Below are positions 52,195-61,614 of a DNA stretch of 64,000 bases, piece by piece (position 1 is the stretch's first letter; each line of letters begins with the position of its first letter). Under the pieces are notes generated by a model. The model did not search any database, had not been told where the DNA came from, and saw nothing but the letters and a program-made list of their open reading frames with translations. This DNA is from Cyanobacteria bacterium FACHB-63 (GTDB taxonomy: Bacteria; Cyanobacteriota; Cyanobacteriia; Leptolyngbyales; Leptolyngbyaceae), in the NCBI GenBank assembly GCA_014695255.1, contig JACJNX010000042.1, positions 1 through 64,000 of the forward strand, written 5' to 3'. Made by a program: the position numbers and the translations under genes.

Positions 52195-53535
52195 ATGAAC
52201 CTCAACACCATTGCATCGGGAACATCTACGACTCCAATAACCACAGTTCGCAACAGCCAAAGCTTAACCAGAGAACTACAGCAACGCCTAATCGCGTTAG
52301 GCTTTCAACCTGGTCCCGTGGATGGCATTTGGGGCAATATGACTCAGAGCGCTTTCAGTGCATTCGCCGCCCGTAATCAGCTTAAAAATAACGAAATCAG
52401 CCCCCGTGCGGCACAACTGCTGCTAGGTATCAAACCTCGATCGACACAACCAACGCCACCCGCACAATCAAAACCACCCGCACAATCGACTCCCCCCACA
52501 CAATCGACTCCCCCCACACAAGCGAAACCCCCCGCACAATCAACCCCGCCTGCACAACCAACCCCTCCTACACAACCGACCCCACCTGCACAATCAACTC
52601 CCCCCCAAACCGTTGTACAACCTCCTGCAACGCCCACTCCAGCACCGACCCCGGCTCCCCCTGAACCTCGCCTTGCTCCCCCAAATCAAGCTATCCCGAC
52701 CGGACTTCGCTTAATTGCAACAGGTGCATTCACCTGGCAAATGTCTCGCATTACTGCCGATCAGCGCCTCACCCGCCAAGTTCAGCAGGGACTCGATGCA
52801 ATGGGACACAATCCTGGCCCTGTGGATGGGCTTTGGGGTGGTAGAACTCAATCAGCCTATGTTGCTTTCTCTAGAGCTTACGGATTTAACTCGAATGAGC
52901 TTTCGCCCGCTGCCGCATTGATGTTACTCGAACCCGCAATTCCTCGGATTTCTGTAGTGCGTCCGACTCGATCGCTCAATCCTCAAGATTTTCGCGATGT
53001 AGCTCGATCGATTGGTTGTGAAGTTGCCGCAGTTCGTGCCGTTGTGGATGTAGAAGCTTCTGGCTCAGGATTTTTGCGCGATGGCAGACCCAAAATTTTG
53101 TTTGAGGCGCATTGGTTCTCGGATTTCACCAATGGTCGGTTTGATGATAGCGATGATGATATTTCCAGCCCGGTCTGGAATCGTAGTTTGTATATCGGTG
53201 GAGCCGGAGAATGGGATCGCATTTATCGGGCAGCCAATCTGAATCGGGAAGCGGCATTGAAATCTGCTTCTTGGGGTTTGGGGCAGGTGATGGGCTTCAA
53301 TCACGCTCAGGCAGGCTACCGGGATGTGGAATCTTTTGTGCGCGATATGCACGAAAGCGAAGGCAAACAGTTAGCGGCAATGTTCAATTTCATCAAGAGC
53401 AATCGGCTCGATCGCTTTTTGATTAGCCGCGATTGGGCAGGATTTGCGCTGCGGTATAACGGTGAAAGCTACCGTGTGAATCGCTACGATGAAAAGCTAG
53501 CAGATGCCTATAACTACTGGCTAAACGTGGCTTAG
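52195..53535 (+). CDS. N-acetylmuramidase with two peptidoglycan-binding domains
   Basis: A 446-residue protein. The first PG-binding domain 1 lies at about 24-65 (LQQRLIALGFQPGPVDGIWG). A long Pro/Thr/Gln linker follows (about 80-165), made of tandem PPAQST-like units. The second PG-binding domain is at about 192-232. The C-terminal domain (about 262-444) is a DUF3380-type muramidase: SIGCEVAAVRAVVDVEASGSGF with the putative catalytic Glu, then ASWGLGQVMGFNHAQAGY. No signal peptide is evident, so it may leave by lysis or a non-Sec route, or be phage-derived. Confidence 0.88.
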   Translation: MNLNTIASGTSTTPITTVRNSQSLTRELQQRLIALGFQPGPVDGIWGNMTQSAFSAFAARNQLKNNEISPRAAQLLLGIKPRSTQPTPPAQSKPPAQSTPPTQSTPPTQAKPPAQSTPPAQPTPPTQPTPPAQSTPPQTVVQPPATPTPAPTPAPPEPRLAPPNQAIPTGLRLIATGAFTWQMSRITADQRLTRQVQQGLDAMGHNPGPVDGLWGGRTQSAYVAFSRAYGFNSNELSPAAALMLLEPAIPRISVVRPTRSLNPQDFRDVARSIGCEVAAVRAVVDVEASGSGFLRDGRPKILFEAHWFSDFTNGRFDDSDDDISSPVWNRSLYIGGAGEWDRIYRAANLNREAALKSASWGLGQVMGFNHAQAGYRDVESFVRDMHESEGKQLAAMFNFIKSNRLDRFLISRDWAGFALRYNGESYRVNRYDEKLADAYNYWLNVA

Positions 53536-53554
53536 TCGCCGATCGAGATCTCTC

Positions 53555-53582
53555 GTAAAGACGCGATTGATCGCGTCTTTAC
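53555..53582. terminator. Perfect 12-bp hairpin between convergent genes
   Basis: GTAAAGACGCGA at 53555-53566 pairs with TCGCGTCTTTAC at 53571-53582. This hairpin type recurs across cyanobacterial genomes and may be both a terminator and a repetitive element. It has no T-run after it. Confidence 0.6.
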
Positions 53583-53604
53583 AGCATGTCTCTACGAAGC
53601 GCGC

Positions 53605-55230
53605 TTAAAGCACGATCGCACAGCCATCCGCTCTCGATTCTGAGCCTGCAATTAAAACATCATTGGACTTTAGAATCATCTGTCCACGACCGAACGCACT
53701 CGGTTCCGCAGTCAGTTGAATCTGATGATTGCGATCGGACAGAGCGATCGCGATATCTGATGCTACAGTTTGCTCTAACAACACTTGATTGTTTGCTATC
53801 CATCGCCAGCGAGGAGCATCCAGCGCAGCTTGAGGATTCATTCCATAGTCCACTAGGTTTACGACCATCTGTAAATGTCCTTGTGGCTGCATAAATCCGC
53901 CCATTACACCAAACGCACCGAGCGGCTGATCTTCCACACTGAGAAATCCTGGAATAATCGTGTGATAGGGACGTTTACCGGGTGCAACTTGATTTGGATG
54001 TCCCGCTTCGGTTGAAAATGCGTTGCCGCGATTGTGAAGGGCAATTCCAGTATCAGGAATGAGGATGCCGCTACCAAATCCCTCGTAGTTAGACTGAATG
54101 AATGACACCATTAAGTCCTCATCTGCTGCGGCTAGATAAACTGTTCCACCTTTGGGAAATCCTGAGCGAATCGATGTTAATGCTGTTTGACTAATCAAGT
54201 GCCGTCGCTCAGATGCGTAAGCTTTATCCAGTAGATCAGCGACAGCAACCTGCATTGTTCGGGGATCGCTGACATGACGATCGACCTCTACATATGCTAA
54301 TTTCATGGCTTCGATTTGCAGATGAAAGCTTTCGACAGAATCACGCGGATATTGCGCCAAATCAAAGCCTTCTAGAATGTTGAGTGCAATCAATGTTGCA
54401 ATGCCGTGAGTGTTAGGCGGAATTTCCCAGACTGTCACACCTCGATAGTTCGTTGAAATTGGATCAACCCAATCCGCTTGGTGCGCTGCGAAATCCTGAC
54501 GATCGAGAAATCCTCCGGTCTGTTCTGCAAACTGAGCGATCGTCTCTGCAAGTTCACCTTGATAGAATGCTTCACCTTGAGAGTTAGCAATCGAGCGTAA
54601 GGTTTTTGCATGAGCGGGACTACGCCAAATCTCTCCCGCACGGGGGGCGCGACCTGTTGGAAAGAATACCGCTTGAAAGGGCTGAAACTCTGCACCGGTC
54701 AGGGAGAGGAATGTTTGTTCGGCTCTTTTCCAAGCGCGAGCAACCTCCGGCGACACGGGAAATCCTTGTTCTGCATAGTGAATTGCAGGCTCAAACAATC
54801 GCTCAAACGGCAACTTTCCCCAACGTTGAGAGAGCGATCGCCAAGCTGAAACTGCACCCGGAACTGTTACAGTTTCCCAGCCCAATTGAGGCATTTTCGG
54901 AGCTTCGAGCAAGGCTTGAATCGGTAAATTCTGTGGGCTTCTACCCGATGCGTTTAATCCATGTAGCTTCCCATCCCAAACTAACGCGAACGCATCAGAA
55001 CCGATTCCGTTTGAAGTCGGTTCCACCACAGTCAGCGCGATCGCAGTTGCAATGGCAGCATCAACAGCATTCCCGCCTGCGAGTAGCATTTGTATTCCAG
55101 CTAACGTTGCTAAGGGCTGACTGGTCGCCACTGCTCCTCTGCTTCCCAGCATTGCCCGACGCTTCGCTGCGTAAGGATAGCGGTCAATCTGCTGATTGGC
55201 AGAGAATCCCTCCCACGAATTAATCTTCAA
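53605..55230 (-). CDS. ggt: Gamma-glutamyltransferase
   Basis: A 541-residue Ntn hydrolase-type enzyme that cleaves glutathione or transfers its glutamyl group. GGNAVDAAIATAIALTVVEP opens the large subunit; the small-subunit nucleophile Thr is in FPKGGTVYLAAAD, where self-cleavage should occur. The start is TTG at 55230, supported by AAGGAG seven bases upstream. No signal peptide is visible, so a cytoplasmic role is possible. It is divergent from the mys cluster. Confidence 0.93.
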   Translation of the reverse strand: MKINSWEGFSANQQIDRYPYAAKRRAMLGSRGAVATSQPLATLAGIQMLLAGGNAVDAAIATAIALTVVEPTSNGIGSDAFALVWDGKLHGLNASGRSPQNLPIQALLEAPKMPQLGWETVTVPGAVSAWRSLSQRWGKLPFERLFEPAIHYAEQGFPVSPEVARAWKRAEQTFLSLTGAEFQPFQAVFFPTGRAPRAGEIWRSPAHAKTLRSIANSQGEAFYQGELAETIAQFAEQTGGFLDRQDFAAHQADWVDPISTNYRGVTVWEIPPNTHGIATLIALNILEGFDLAQYPRDSVESFHLQIEAMKLAYVEVDRHVSDPRTMQVAVADLLDKAYASERRHLISQTALTSIRSGFPKGGTVYLAAADEDLMVSFIQSNYEGFGSGILIPDTGIALHNRGNAFSTEAGHPNQVAPGKRPYHTIIPGFLSVEDQPLGAFGVMGGFMQPQGHLQMVVNLVDYGMNPQAALDAPRWRWIANNQVLLEQTVASDIAIALSDRNHQIQLTAEPSAFGRGQMILKSNDVLIAGSESRADGCAIVL

Positions 55231-55302
55231 GACGTACTCCTTTCTACTCCTTTAGGCACTGTTGGGCGCAAAGTACATTATTTACTCTACTGATAGTTTA
55301 CG

Positions 55303-55479
55303 GTGCGACTGATACATGATTCAAATTATGAGGCACTCCATGTTTTGGGAGTCCGCCAAATCGATTCGATTGATCTTATTCAGTCGGTTGCGATTCCTGA
55401 CGCAAACTTAAACATCTTTTCACTTAATGAATTGCAGTTTCTAGCCCGAAGTTCGGGTGAGTTTGTGTTGGCAACTTAG
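55303..55479 (+). CDS. Candidate small ORF upstream of mysA
   Basis: A 58-residue GTG-start frame ends 20 bases before mysA. The sequence has protein-like character: NYEALHVLGVRQIDSIDLI and NIFSLNELQFLARSSGEFVL. It has no clear ribosome site, and an in-frame TAG lies just before the GTG, so it may be a real leader peptide gene, the tail of a decayed gene, or chance. It may instead be untranslated mysA leader sequence. Confidence 0.35.
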   Translation: MRLIHDSNYEALHVLGVRQIDSIDLIQSVAIPDANLNIFSLNELQFLARSSGEFVLAT

Positions 55480-55499
55480 ACAATCACGGAAAGTAAGCT

Positions 55500-56729
55500 A
55501 TGAGTTCTGTTCACGCAAAAGTTGAAGCAACGGATCAGTCATTTCATTTGGAAGGATACGAGAAAATCGAGTTTAATTTGGATCTGATTGAGGGTTTGTT
55601 TGAAGTTGGAAATCCAGCTTTAGCAGATAACTACCGTACTTTAGGGCGATGTCTCGCAGTAGTTGATCACAATGTCGATCGACTCTATGGCGAACAGTTG
55701 CGATCGTATTTCGAGTATTACGAAATCGATCTAACGGTGTTTGCGATCGAGATTACTGAACCGGAGAAAACGATCGACACGTTCTTAAAGATCACGGATG
55801 CTTTCTGCGATTTTAATCTCAAGCGTAAAGAGCCAGTTTTAGTGATTGGTGGAGGACTGGTTTTAGATGTTGCAGGATTTGCTTGTTCTTCTTATCGCAG
55901 AAGCACAAACTACATCCGAGTTCCTTCAACTTTAATTGGGTTGATTGATGCGGGTGTTGCGATCAAAGTCGCTGTGAATCATGGCAAGTTAAAGAATCGT
56001 CTCGGTGCTTACCATCCCCCGAAGCAAGTGATTCTGGATTTCTCGTTCCTGAAGACCCTGCCTGTGGATCAGATCCGAAACGGTATGGCAGAGTTAGTTA
56101 AAATTGCCGTTGTTTCTAACGCTGAAGTGTTTGAGTTGTTAGAGCAATATGGTGAGGAGTTGCTGTATCAACACTTCGGTTTTGTGGATGATGCTGCGGA
56201 TCTCAAACAAATCGGACATCGCGTGAACTATGAGTCAATCAAAACAATGCTGGAGCTAGAGGCTCCGAACCTACATGAATTGATGCTCGATCGCGTGATT
56301 GCTTATGGTCACACTTGGAGTCCGACACTTGAGCTAGCTCCACAAATTCCACTGTTACATGGTCATGCCGTGAACATCGACATGGCACTTTCGGCGACGA
56401 TCGCTGAAAAACGTGGCTACATTTCAGCCGTGGATCGCGATCGCATTCTCGGTTTGATGAGTCGATTGGGATTAGCACTCGATCATCCAATGATGGAGAT
56501 TGATTTAATGTGGAAAGCAACTCAATCGATTATGCTAACTCGCGATGGATTGCTCAGAGCCGCAATGCCGCGGCCAATTGGAACTTGTTACTTTGTGAAT
56601 GATTTGACCCGTGACGAGTTAGAAAGCGCGATCGCAGATCATAAACGATTGTGTGCGGATTATCCTCGCGCTGGAGCAGGCATTGATGCATATGTGGCGA
56701 GCAGTGAGTTAGTGGGGAGTGCAAACTAG
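55500..56729 (+). CDS. mysA: Demethyl-4-deoxygadusol synthase (MysA)
   Basis: A 409-residue sugar-phosphate cyclase of the dehydroquinate-synthase superfamily. It converts sedoheptulose 7-phosphate toward demethyl-4-deoxygadusol, the ring of mycosporine-like amino acids. [41 protein letters not shown] and the zinc region [15 protein letters not shown] match known DDGS. The C-terminal YVASSELVG end is also typical. It is the first of four closely spaced genes; mysB starts directly after its stop. Confidence 0.94.
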   Translation: MSSVHAKVEATDQSFHLEGYEKIEFNLDLIEGLFEVGNPALADNYRTLGRCLAVVDHNVDRLYGEQLRSYFEYYEIDLTVFAIEITEPEKTIDTFLKITDAFCDFNLKRKEPVLVIGGGLVLDVAGFACSSYRRSTNYIRVPSTLIGLIDAGVAIKVAVNHGKLKNRLGAYHPPKQVILDFSFLKTLPVDQIRNGMAELVKIAVVSNAEVFELLEQYGEELLYQHFGFVDDAADLKQIGHRVNYESIKTMLELEAPNLHELMLDRVIAYGHTWSPTLELAPQIPLLHGHAVNIDMALSATIAEKRGYISAVDRDRILGLMSRLGLALDHPMMEIDLMWKATQSIMLTRDGLLRAAMPRPIGTCYFVNDLTRDELESAIADHKRLCADYPRAGAGIDAYVASSELVGSAN

Positions 56730-57542
56730 ATGACCACAGCCACTCCGACTGCGGCGCGTCCCGTTACACCGCTTGGGATTTTGACCGCTCATCTACAAAC
56801 GGCACTGAAGCAACTTCAACACTCTGAAGATGCAACAGAATCGGTGCAGCAAGCCTTAGAACTCGCGATCGGGCTAGAAGAGTATGTTAATGCTTGTACG
56901 ACACCTGAATCAAAAGACTTAAGTGCGATCGCGAAGAAAACGCAGAGTGAACCTTGGGATCAGCGCTTTTCGGATGGTGAAACAGTACGCCATCTAGAGC
57001 AGGAAATGCTATCGGGTCATGTTGAAGGACAGTTTCTTAAAATGTTGGTTCACATGACTCGCGCTCGTCGCATTTTGGATATCGGAATGTTTACCGGATA
57101 TTCTGCATTAGCGATGGCAGAAGCATTACCCATTGATGGTGTTCTCGTCGCTTGCGAAGTCGATGAGTATGTTGCAAGTTTTGCTCAGGAGCTATTTGAT
57201 CAGTCGTTGCACGGTGCAAAGATTCAGATTAAGTTAGCCCCAGCGATCGACACGCTCAAAGAACTTGTAAGTCAAGGCGAAGTGTTCGACTTCGTGTTTA
57301 TCGATGCCGATAAGCGGGAATATGTGCAGTATTTTCAATTGCTGCTCGATTCCGGATTGTTAGCACCGAATGGCTTTATCTGCGTGGATAATACCTTGCT
57401 TCAAGGGCAGCCTTATTTAGCTGAGCGATCGGCGAATGGAGCGGCGATCGCCCAGTTTAATCAGGTGGTTGCAGAGGATGCGCGGGTTGAACAGGTGTTA
57501 GTCCCTCTGCGAGATGGTGTGACGCTAATTCGACGGGTTTAG
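56730..57542 (+). CDS. mysB: O-methyltransferase (MysB)
   Basis: A 270-residue family 3 (CCoAMT-like) O-methyltransferase. Motif I is ILDIGMFTGYSALAMAEALP and FVFIDADKREYVQYF carries metal and SAM residues. The N-terminal 60 residues are a helical extension usual for MysB. It methylates demethyl-4-deoxygadusol to 4-deoxygadusol. No gap separates it from mysA. A hairpin follows at 57560-57592. Confidence 0.95.
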   Translation: MTTATPTAARPVTPLGILTAHLQTALKQLQHSEDATESVQQALELAIGLEEYVNACTTPESKDLSAIAKKTQSEPWDQRFSDGETVRHLEQEMLSGHVEGQFLKMLVHMTRARRILDIGMFTGYSALAMAEALPIDGVLVACEVDEYVASFAQELFDQSLHGAKIQIKLAPAIDTLKELVSQGEVFDFVFIDADKREYVQYFQLLLDSGLLAPNGFICVDNTLLQGQPYLAERSANGAAIAQFNQVVAEDARVEQVLVPLRDGVTLIRRV

Positions 57543-57559
57543 AAATCCCCTGTTTTCTC

Positions 57560-57592
57560 TTTCCCCCTCTTTCAAGCTTGGAAGAGGGGAAA
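57560..57592 (+). other. Hairpin between mysB and mysC
   Basis: TTTCCCCCTCTT at 57560-57571 pairs with AAGAGGGGAAA at 57582-57592 (one bulge). No T-run follows, so it may act as a processing or attenuation hairpin inside the mys transcript rather than a full terminator. Confidence 0.5.
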
Positions 57593-57614
57593 CTTCAATA
57601 TATGGCTATTGCTT

Positions 57615-58961
57615 ATGCTAAGTTCGCAATTATTTCAGTCTAAGCTCAAAGCAGTGTTGCAGAACCTTTTAACGCTGACATTGCTGCTGATTGCTCTACC
57701 AACCAATCTCACGATCGTCCTCTTTGCCTGGATTATTGGAAAGTTGCAGCCTTCGTCTACGCCTCAATCTGATTCACCAAAGCGCATCTTAATCACAGGC
57801 GGCAAAATGACCAAAGCTTTGCAGCTTGCCCGATCGTTTCATGCAGCAGGCCATTGGGTTGTTTTGATTGAAACTAAAAAATACTGGCTTACCGGACATC
57901 GATTTTCTAATGCCGTCGATCGCTTCTACACTGTTCCTGCACCAAAGCAAGACCCAGAATCTTTTGTTCAAGCATTACTGAACATTGTACAGCGAGAAAA
58001 CATTGATGTTGTTGTTCCAGTGACTAGCCCTGTCGAAAGCTATTACTGTTCACTTGCAAAGCCTGCATTATCAAAACATTGTGAAGTATTGCACTTTGAT
58101 GTAGGAATCACTCAGCTATTGGATGATAAGTTTGAACTGAGTCAGAAGGCTCGATCGCTCGGTCTCACAGCTCCAAAAACATATCGTATTACTGATCTGC
58201 AGCAAGTTTTAAACTTTGATTTCGACTCCAGCCAGTACATTCTTAAAAGCATTGCTTACGATTCCGTACACCGTTTGGATATGACCAAGTATCCATTGGA
58301 ATCTAAAGAAGCAATGGCAGCACACTTAGCAACATTGCCCATTAGTGAAGAGAGTCCTTGGATTCTGCAAGAGTTCATCACAGGACAGGAGTATTGTACG
58401 CATAGCACTGTGCGCGACGGTGAAGTGCGGTTACATTGTTGTGCGAAGTCTTCTGCATTCCAGGTGAACTATGAACAGATTGATCATCCTGCGATTCAAG
58501 CTTGGGTGACTACATTTGTGAAAGCTTTGAACCTAACGGGACAGATTTCATTTGATTTCATTGAACGATCGACTGGGGAAGTGTATGCGATCGAATGTAA
58601 TCCTAGAACCCATTCTGCAATTACGATGTTCTACAACCATCCCGATGTCGCAAAAGCCTATTTGGGAGAACCGATCGCAGTAGAACCCATTCAACCACTT
58701 CCAAGCAGTAAACCTACTTATTGGACATACCACGAGGTTTGGAGACTTATTACAGCTAAATCTTGGAGCCGTTTTAGAGAGCGATGTAGCGTGATTTTGA
58801 ATGGAAAAGATGCCATGCTTCAAGCCTCTGATCCCATTCCCTTTTTGATGGTGCATCATTGGCAGATTCCATTATTGCTATTAAATAACTTACGTAAGCT
58901 CAAAGGCTGGATACGAATTGACTTCAACATTGGTAAATTAGTCGAACCGGGTGGAGATTAA
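57615..58961 (+). CDS. mysC: ATP-grasp ligase, mycosporine-glycine synthase (MysC)
   Basis: A 448-residue ATP-grasp protein that couples glycine to 4-deoxygadusol. Residues about 10-40 are hydrophobic, as in other MysC proteins. RILITGGKMTKALQLARSFH is the N-terminal nucleotide-like fold; the ATP-grasp core has QYILKSIAYDS, PWILQEFITGQEY and FDFIERSTGEVYAIECNPR. The start at ATG 57615 is preferred to a TTG at 57609. The stop TAA overlaps the next ATG as TAATG, so translation of the propeller gene is coupled. Confidence 0.92.
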   Translation: MLSSQLFQSKLKAVLQNLLTLTLLLIALPTNLTIVLFAWIIGKLQPSSTPQSDSPKRILITGGKMTKALQLARSFHAAGHWVVLIETKKYWLTGHRFSNAVDRFYTVPAPKQDPESFVQALLNIVQRENIDVVVPVTSPVESYYCSLAKPALSKHCEVLHFDVGITQLLDDKFELSQKARSLGLTAPKTYRITDLQQVLNFDFDSSQYILKSIAYDSVHRLDMTKYPLESKEAMAAHLATLPISEESPWILQEFITGQEYCTHSTVRDGEVRLHCCAKSSAFQVNYEQIDHPAIQAWVTTFVKALNLTGQISFDFIERSTGEVYAIECNPRTHSAITMFYNHPDVAKAYLGEPIAVEPIQPLPSSKPTYWTYHEVWRLITAKSWSRFRERCSVILNGKDAMLQASDPIPFLMVHHWQIPLLLLNNLRKLKGWIRIDFNIGKLVEPGGD

Positions 58962-60142
58962 TGAACTTAAATCGGATTCATCAAGGGATTGTCAGTCTGA
59001 TTGAACCAATTCCAACGGGAGCCTCTGAGCTACAAACAATTAGCATTCTTGAGCGTGGCGCAATTCGGATTGGCAATGCGATCGGCGGAATACTGCGATC
59101 GTCCCTCCGAAACGCCCCAATGAACTGGGACCCGTGGATTCTTAAAGATGGCGATCGCTATCTCATGTTCTATCTGCAAGGAGTCGAAGGTCAAACGCCT
59201 TGGTGGTCAGTGAGCAACCTTTGTGGTGCAGTTTCCAAAGACTTGTATCACTGGGACGATTTAGGCGTTCTGCTTGCACCTGATCCAAATCATGCTTGGG
59301 AGTCGGGCAGGATTTCCGCAGGTCATACCGTAAAAGAAAATGGAACCTACTATCTGTTCTATTCAGCAGGCGGCAAAGAAGGGCGAGAACTTAAAAGCGA
59401 AGGCATCGGGCTTGCAACTTCAACCAATGGCATCCACTGGGAGCGCCAATACAAGCATTTTCCCTTAATTCCCAGCGAAGATGATCCTGATTATGGTCGC
59501 TGCAATTGGTCAAACCACTTTCATTGGCGTGATCCTTACATCTTCAAAGATCCCAACTCTGGTAAATATTTTATGTTTACCTGTGCAAGCTCCAAAACCC
59601 CCGGAAACTTTCAAGGCTGTGTGGGTTTAGCCGTTTCCGATACCATTGACGGAGAATATACACTTCTTCCTCCTGTTGTTGTTGCGCCTCCCGATGCAGA
59701 AGATTGGGGCTTCTATCACCTCGAACGTCCCCAAGTGATTTACCGAAACAATCAATATCACTTATTTTTCTCTTGCTTTCGGATGTTTCAAAATCAGAAA
59801 TGGCTGCACAAACATCCACGCGGACGCATTACCAATTCTTCGCTGCATTGGTATGTGAGCGATCGCATCACAGGTCAATTTGTTCCCGTTGAGCAGAATC
59901 AGTCGATCGTTCCTGGCAGCGAAACCAGCGGACTCTACGGAACTAACCTGCTCGAAACCGAGAACCCTGATGAATATATCGGCTACGGCTGGTATCACCG
60001 TATTCATGTTCTCGAAGTTTCACCGCGTTATCAAGTTCGCTGGACAGGAAGCAGCTACGAAATGCGACGGACTCCAACCTCTCGTCTTCAATTGCCGCGC
60101 CCAATCTCGTCCGGAACGCTCACCGCAGCCAGTGAATCATAA
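58961..60142 (+). CDS. Five-bladed beta-propeller glycosidase, clan GH-J/GH43-like
   Basis: A 393-residue protein without signal peptide. Blade signatures are NWDPWILKDGDRYLMFYL (Asp57, putative nucleophile/base), FHWRDPYIFKD (Arg190-Asp191-Pro192, the RDP motif) and HLERPQVIYRNNQYHLFFS (Glu255, putative acid/base). These are the three catalytic positions of GH32/68/43-type propellers. It may hydrolyse or transfer a sugar in the cytoplasm. Its start overlaps the mysC stop, which strongly suggests action on a mycosporine. The substrate is unproven. A small hairpin lies at 60153-60183. Confidence 0.82.
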   Translation: MNLNRIHQGIVSLIEPIPTGASELQTISILERGAIRIGNAIGGILRSSLRNAPMNWDPWILKDGDRYLMFYLQGVEGQTPWWSVSNLCGAVSKDLYHWDDLGVLLAPDPNHAWESGRISAGHTVKENGTYYLFYSAGGKEGRELKSEGIGLATSTNGIHWERQYKHFPLIPSEDDPDYGRCNWSNHFHWRDPYIFKDPNSGKYFMFTCASSKTPGNFQGCVGLAVSDTIDGEYTLLPPVVVAPPDAEDWGFYHLERPQVIYRNNQYHLFFSCFRMFQNQKWLHKHPRGRITNSSLHWYVSDRITGQFVPVEQNQSIVPGSETSGLYGTNLLETENPDEYIGYGWYHRIHVLEVSPRYQVRWTGSSYEMRRTPTSRLQLPRPISSGTLTAASES

Positions 60143-60190
60143 AGTAAGAGGACATTGCCTAAATCGTTTCAGTCCAGGCAATGACGCGCT

Positions 60191-61030
60191 ATGAGAACTA
60201 ATACTTTGATTGTGTCTGGAGTTGTTGCTTTAACGGCTGTTGTGAGTTCGACGATCGCGGCTGTCACTTATCTGCGTCCCCAACCCACCCCTCCCCAAAT
60301 CGAACAGCCCGCCCCTTCGACTCCGCCTACAACGAGCGAGAAACTCAATCCTCCGGTTGCGGCTTCTCCTTCTCCTGCTGCGAGTCCTAATCCTAACCGT
60401 GTGGCGATCGCGCTTGTAGACGAATCCACGCAGTCTCCAGACTTCGCGAAATTTCTCGATCGCACTCGTCAAGCGGTACGCGATCGCGATGCCAAATATA
60501 TTCGCAGCATCGTGACTCCAGAAACCAAATTTAGCTTTGGAGAGCATCGATCGATTAACTATCTCAACCCAGAAAATCCTAATTCACCGTTCTGGATATC
60601 GCTAGAAAAAGCCCTTTCGCTCGGTTGTTCACAAGAAAGTTACGGCTACTCTTGCCCTACAGTCTTTCAGCAATTTGACAACGCAATTAAGAAGAATCCT
60701 TCAGCAAGCCTCGATGCGTTTTCTGCGATCGTTGTTGTCGGTGAAAATGTGAATGTGAGATCGCAACCCGATACAAATTCAGCCGCGATCGCAACTCTAA
60801 CAAACGAGATTGTGAAATACGACACAAACACCTTTCAAAACGCCTCTGATGCGGAGAAATCCAGCACAATGAGACTCGACAATCCTAACGGTTGGACACC
60901 TATAATCCTGTCTGATAATCGACGCGGATTCGTTTCGAGCCGCTATGCTTATAGTCCCGTTGGCTACCGAGTTCTATTTAGCAAAGCCAGTGGCGAATGG
61001 AAAATGCAGGCTTTTGTCACTGGAGACTAA
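60191..61030 (+). CDS. Membrane-anchored SH3-domain protein
   Basis: A 279-residue protein with an N-terminal anchor or signal (residues 5-27), a Pro/Ser linker (30-70), a helical domain (about 75-180) and an SH3-like domain (about 185-275; VGENVNVRSQPDTNSAAIATL, then GWTPIILSDNRRGFVSSRYA). It likely sits in the periplasm. It is 48 bases after the propeller gene and may share its transcript, but there is no evident mycosporine link. Confidence 0.8.
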   Translation: MRTNTLIVSGVVALTAVVSSTIAAVTYLRPQPTPPQIEQPAPSTPPTTSEKLNPPVAASPSPAASPNPNRVAIALVDESTQSPDFAKFLDRTRQAVRDRDAKYIRSIVTPETKFSFGEHRSINYLNPENPNSPFWISLEKALSLGCSQESYGYSCPTVFQQFDNAIKKNPSASLDAFSAIVVVGENVNVRSQPDTNSAAIATLTNEIVKYDTNTFQNASDAEKSSTMRLDNPNGWTPIILSDNRRGFVSSRYAYSPVGYRVLFSKASGEWKMQAFVTGD

Positions 61031-61080
61031 AAGAGGCGAGAAGCGCTTCTTACTTGGCAGAGGCGATCGGCGGCATATCG

Positions 61081-61614
61081 TTAATCACTTTGGCGATGTC
61101 CGTCAGGATAGATCGTAAACGCATCGACGATCGCACCTGTGAGGTCGAGATCCGTCGATCGTGATAAGTTCGCCCCGCTCAAATTTGCACCATTCAGATT
61201 GGCTTGCTTCAGGTTTGCCCGACTTAGATCTGCTTGTCTCAAACTAGCATTGCTTAGGTCAGCGTTTACCAAATTTGCGCCGCTTAAGTTTGCTCTGCTT
61301 AAATTTGCGCCATTCAAACTCGCCAAACTCAAATCGGCTCTCAGAACTGCTGCACCCTCCAAATCCGCGTTATCCAAATTTGCTTGGTGTAATTGAGCAT
61401 CACTGAGTTCGGCACCTCTAAGCTGTGTTGAACTCAAGTTCGCTTGATGTAAATTGGCATAAGGTAAGTACGCACGATTTAAGCAACTGCCACCTAGATT
61501 AATTCTGACTAACCTTGCTTCAAAAAAGTTAGCTTGTTCTAAGTTACAGTCCTCAAATTCTCGTTCTCCCTGGTTGTATCTTGCAATCAAGACCTCAGCC
61601 GCGATCGTCTCCAT
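61081..61614 (-). CDS. Pentapeptide repeat protein
   Basis: A 177-residue protein built mainly of A(D/N)LXX repeats from about residue 20 to 155 (ANLDNADLEGAAVLRADLS is one run), forming a right-handed quadrilateral beta helix. Such proteins are numerous in cyanobacteria and mostly of unknown function. No signal peptide is present. It ends with a short unique tail (TIYPDGHRQSD). Confidence 0.92.
   Translation of the reverse strand: METIAAEVLIARYNQGEREFEDCNLEQANFFEARLVRINLGGSCLNRAYLPYANLHQANLSSTQLRGAELSDAQLHQANLDNADLEGAAVLRADLSLASLNGANLSRANLSGANLVNADLSNASLRQADLSRANLKQANLNGANLSGANLSRSTDLDLTGAIVDAFTIYPDGHRQSD

Noticed and set aside
52430-52650. Repeat array in the muramidase gene as a CRISPR
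   Set aside because: The repeats are short in-frame codons for a Pro/Thr/Gln linker, with no spacers of constant length.
54606-55223. A 205-residue plus-strand ORF
   Set aside because: It lies entirely antisense to gamma-glutamyltransferase and has no domain pattern.
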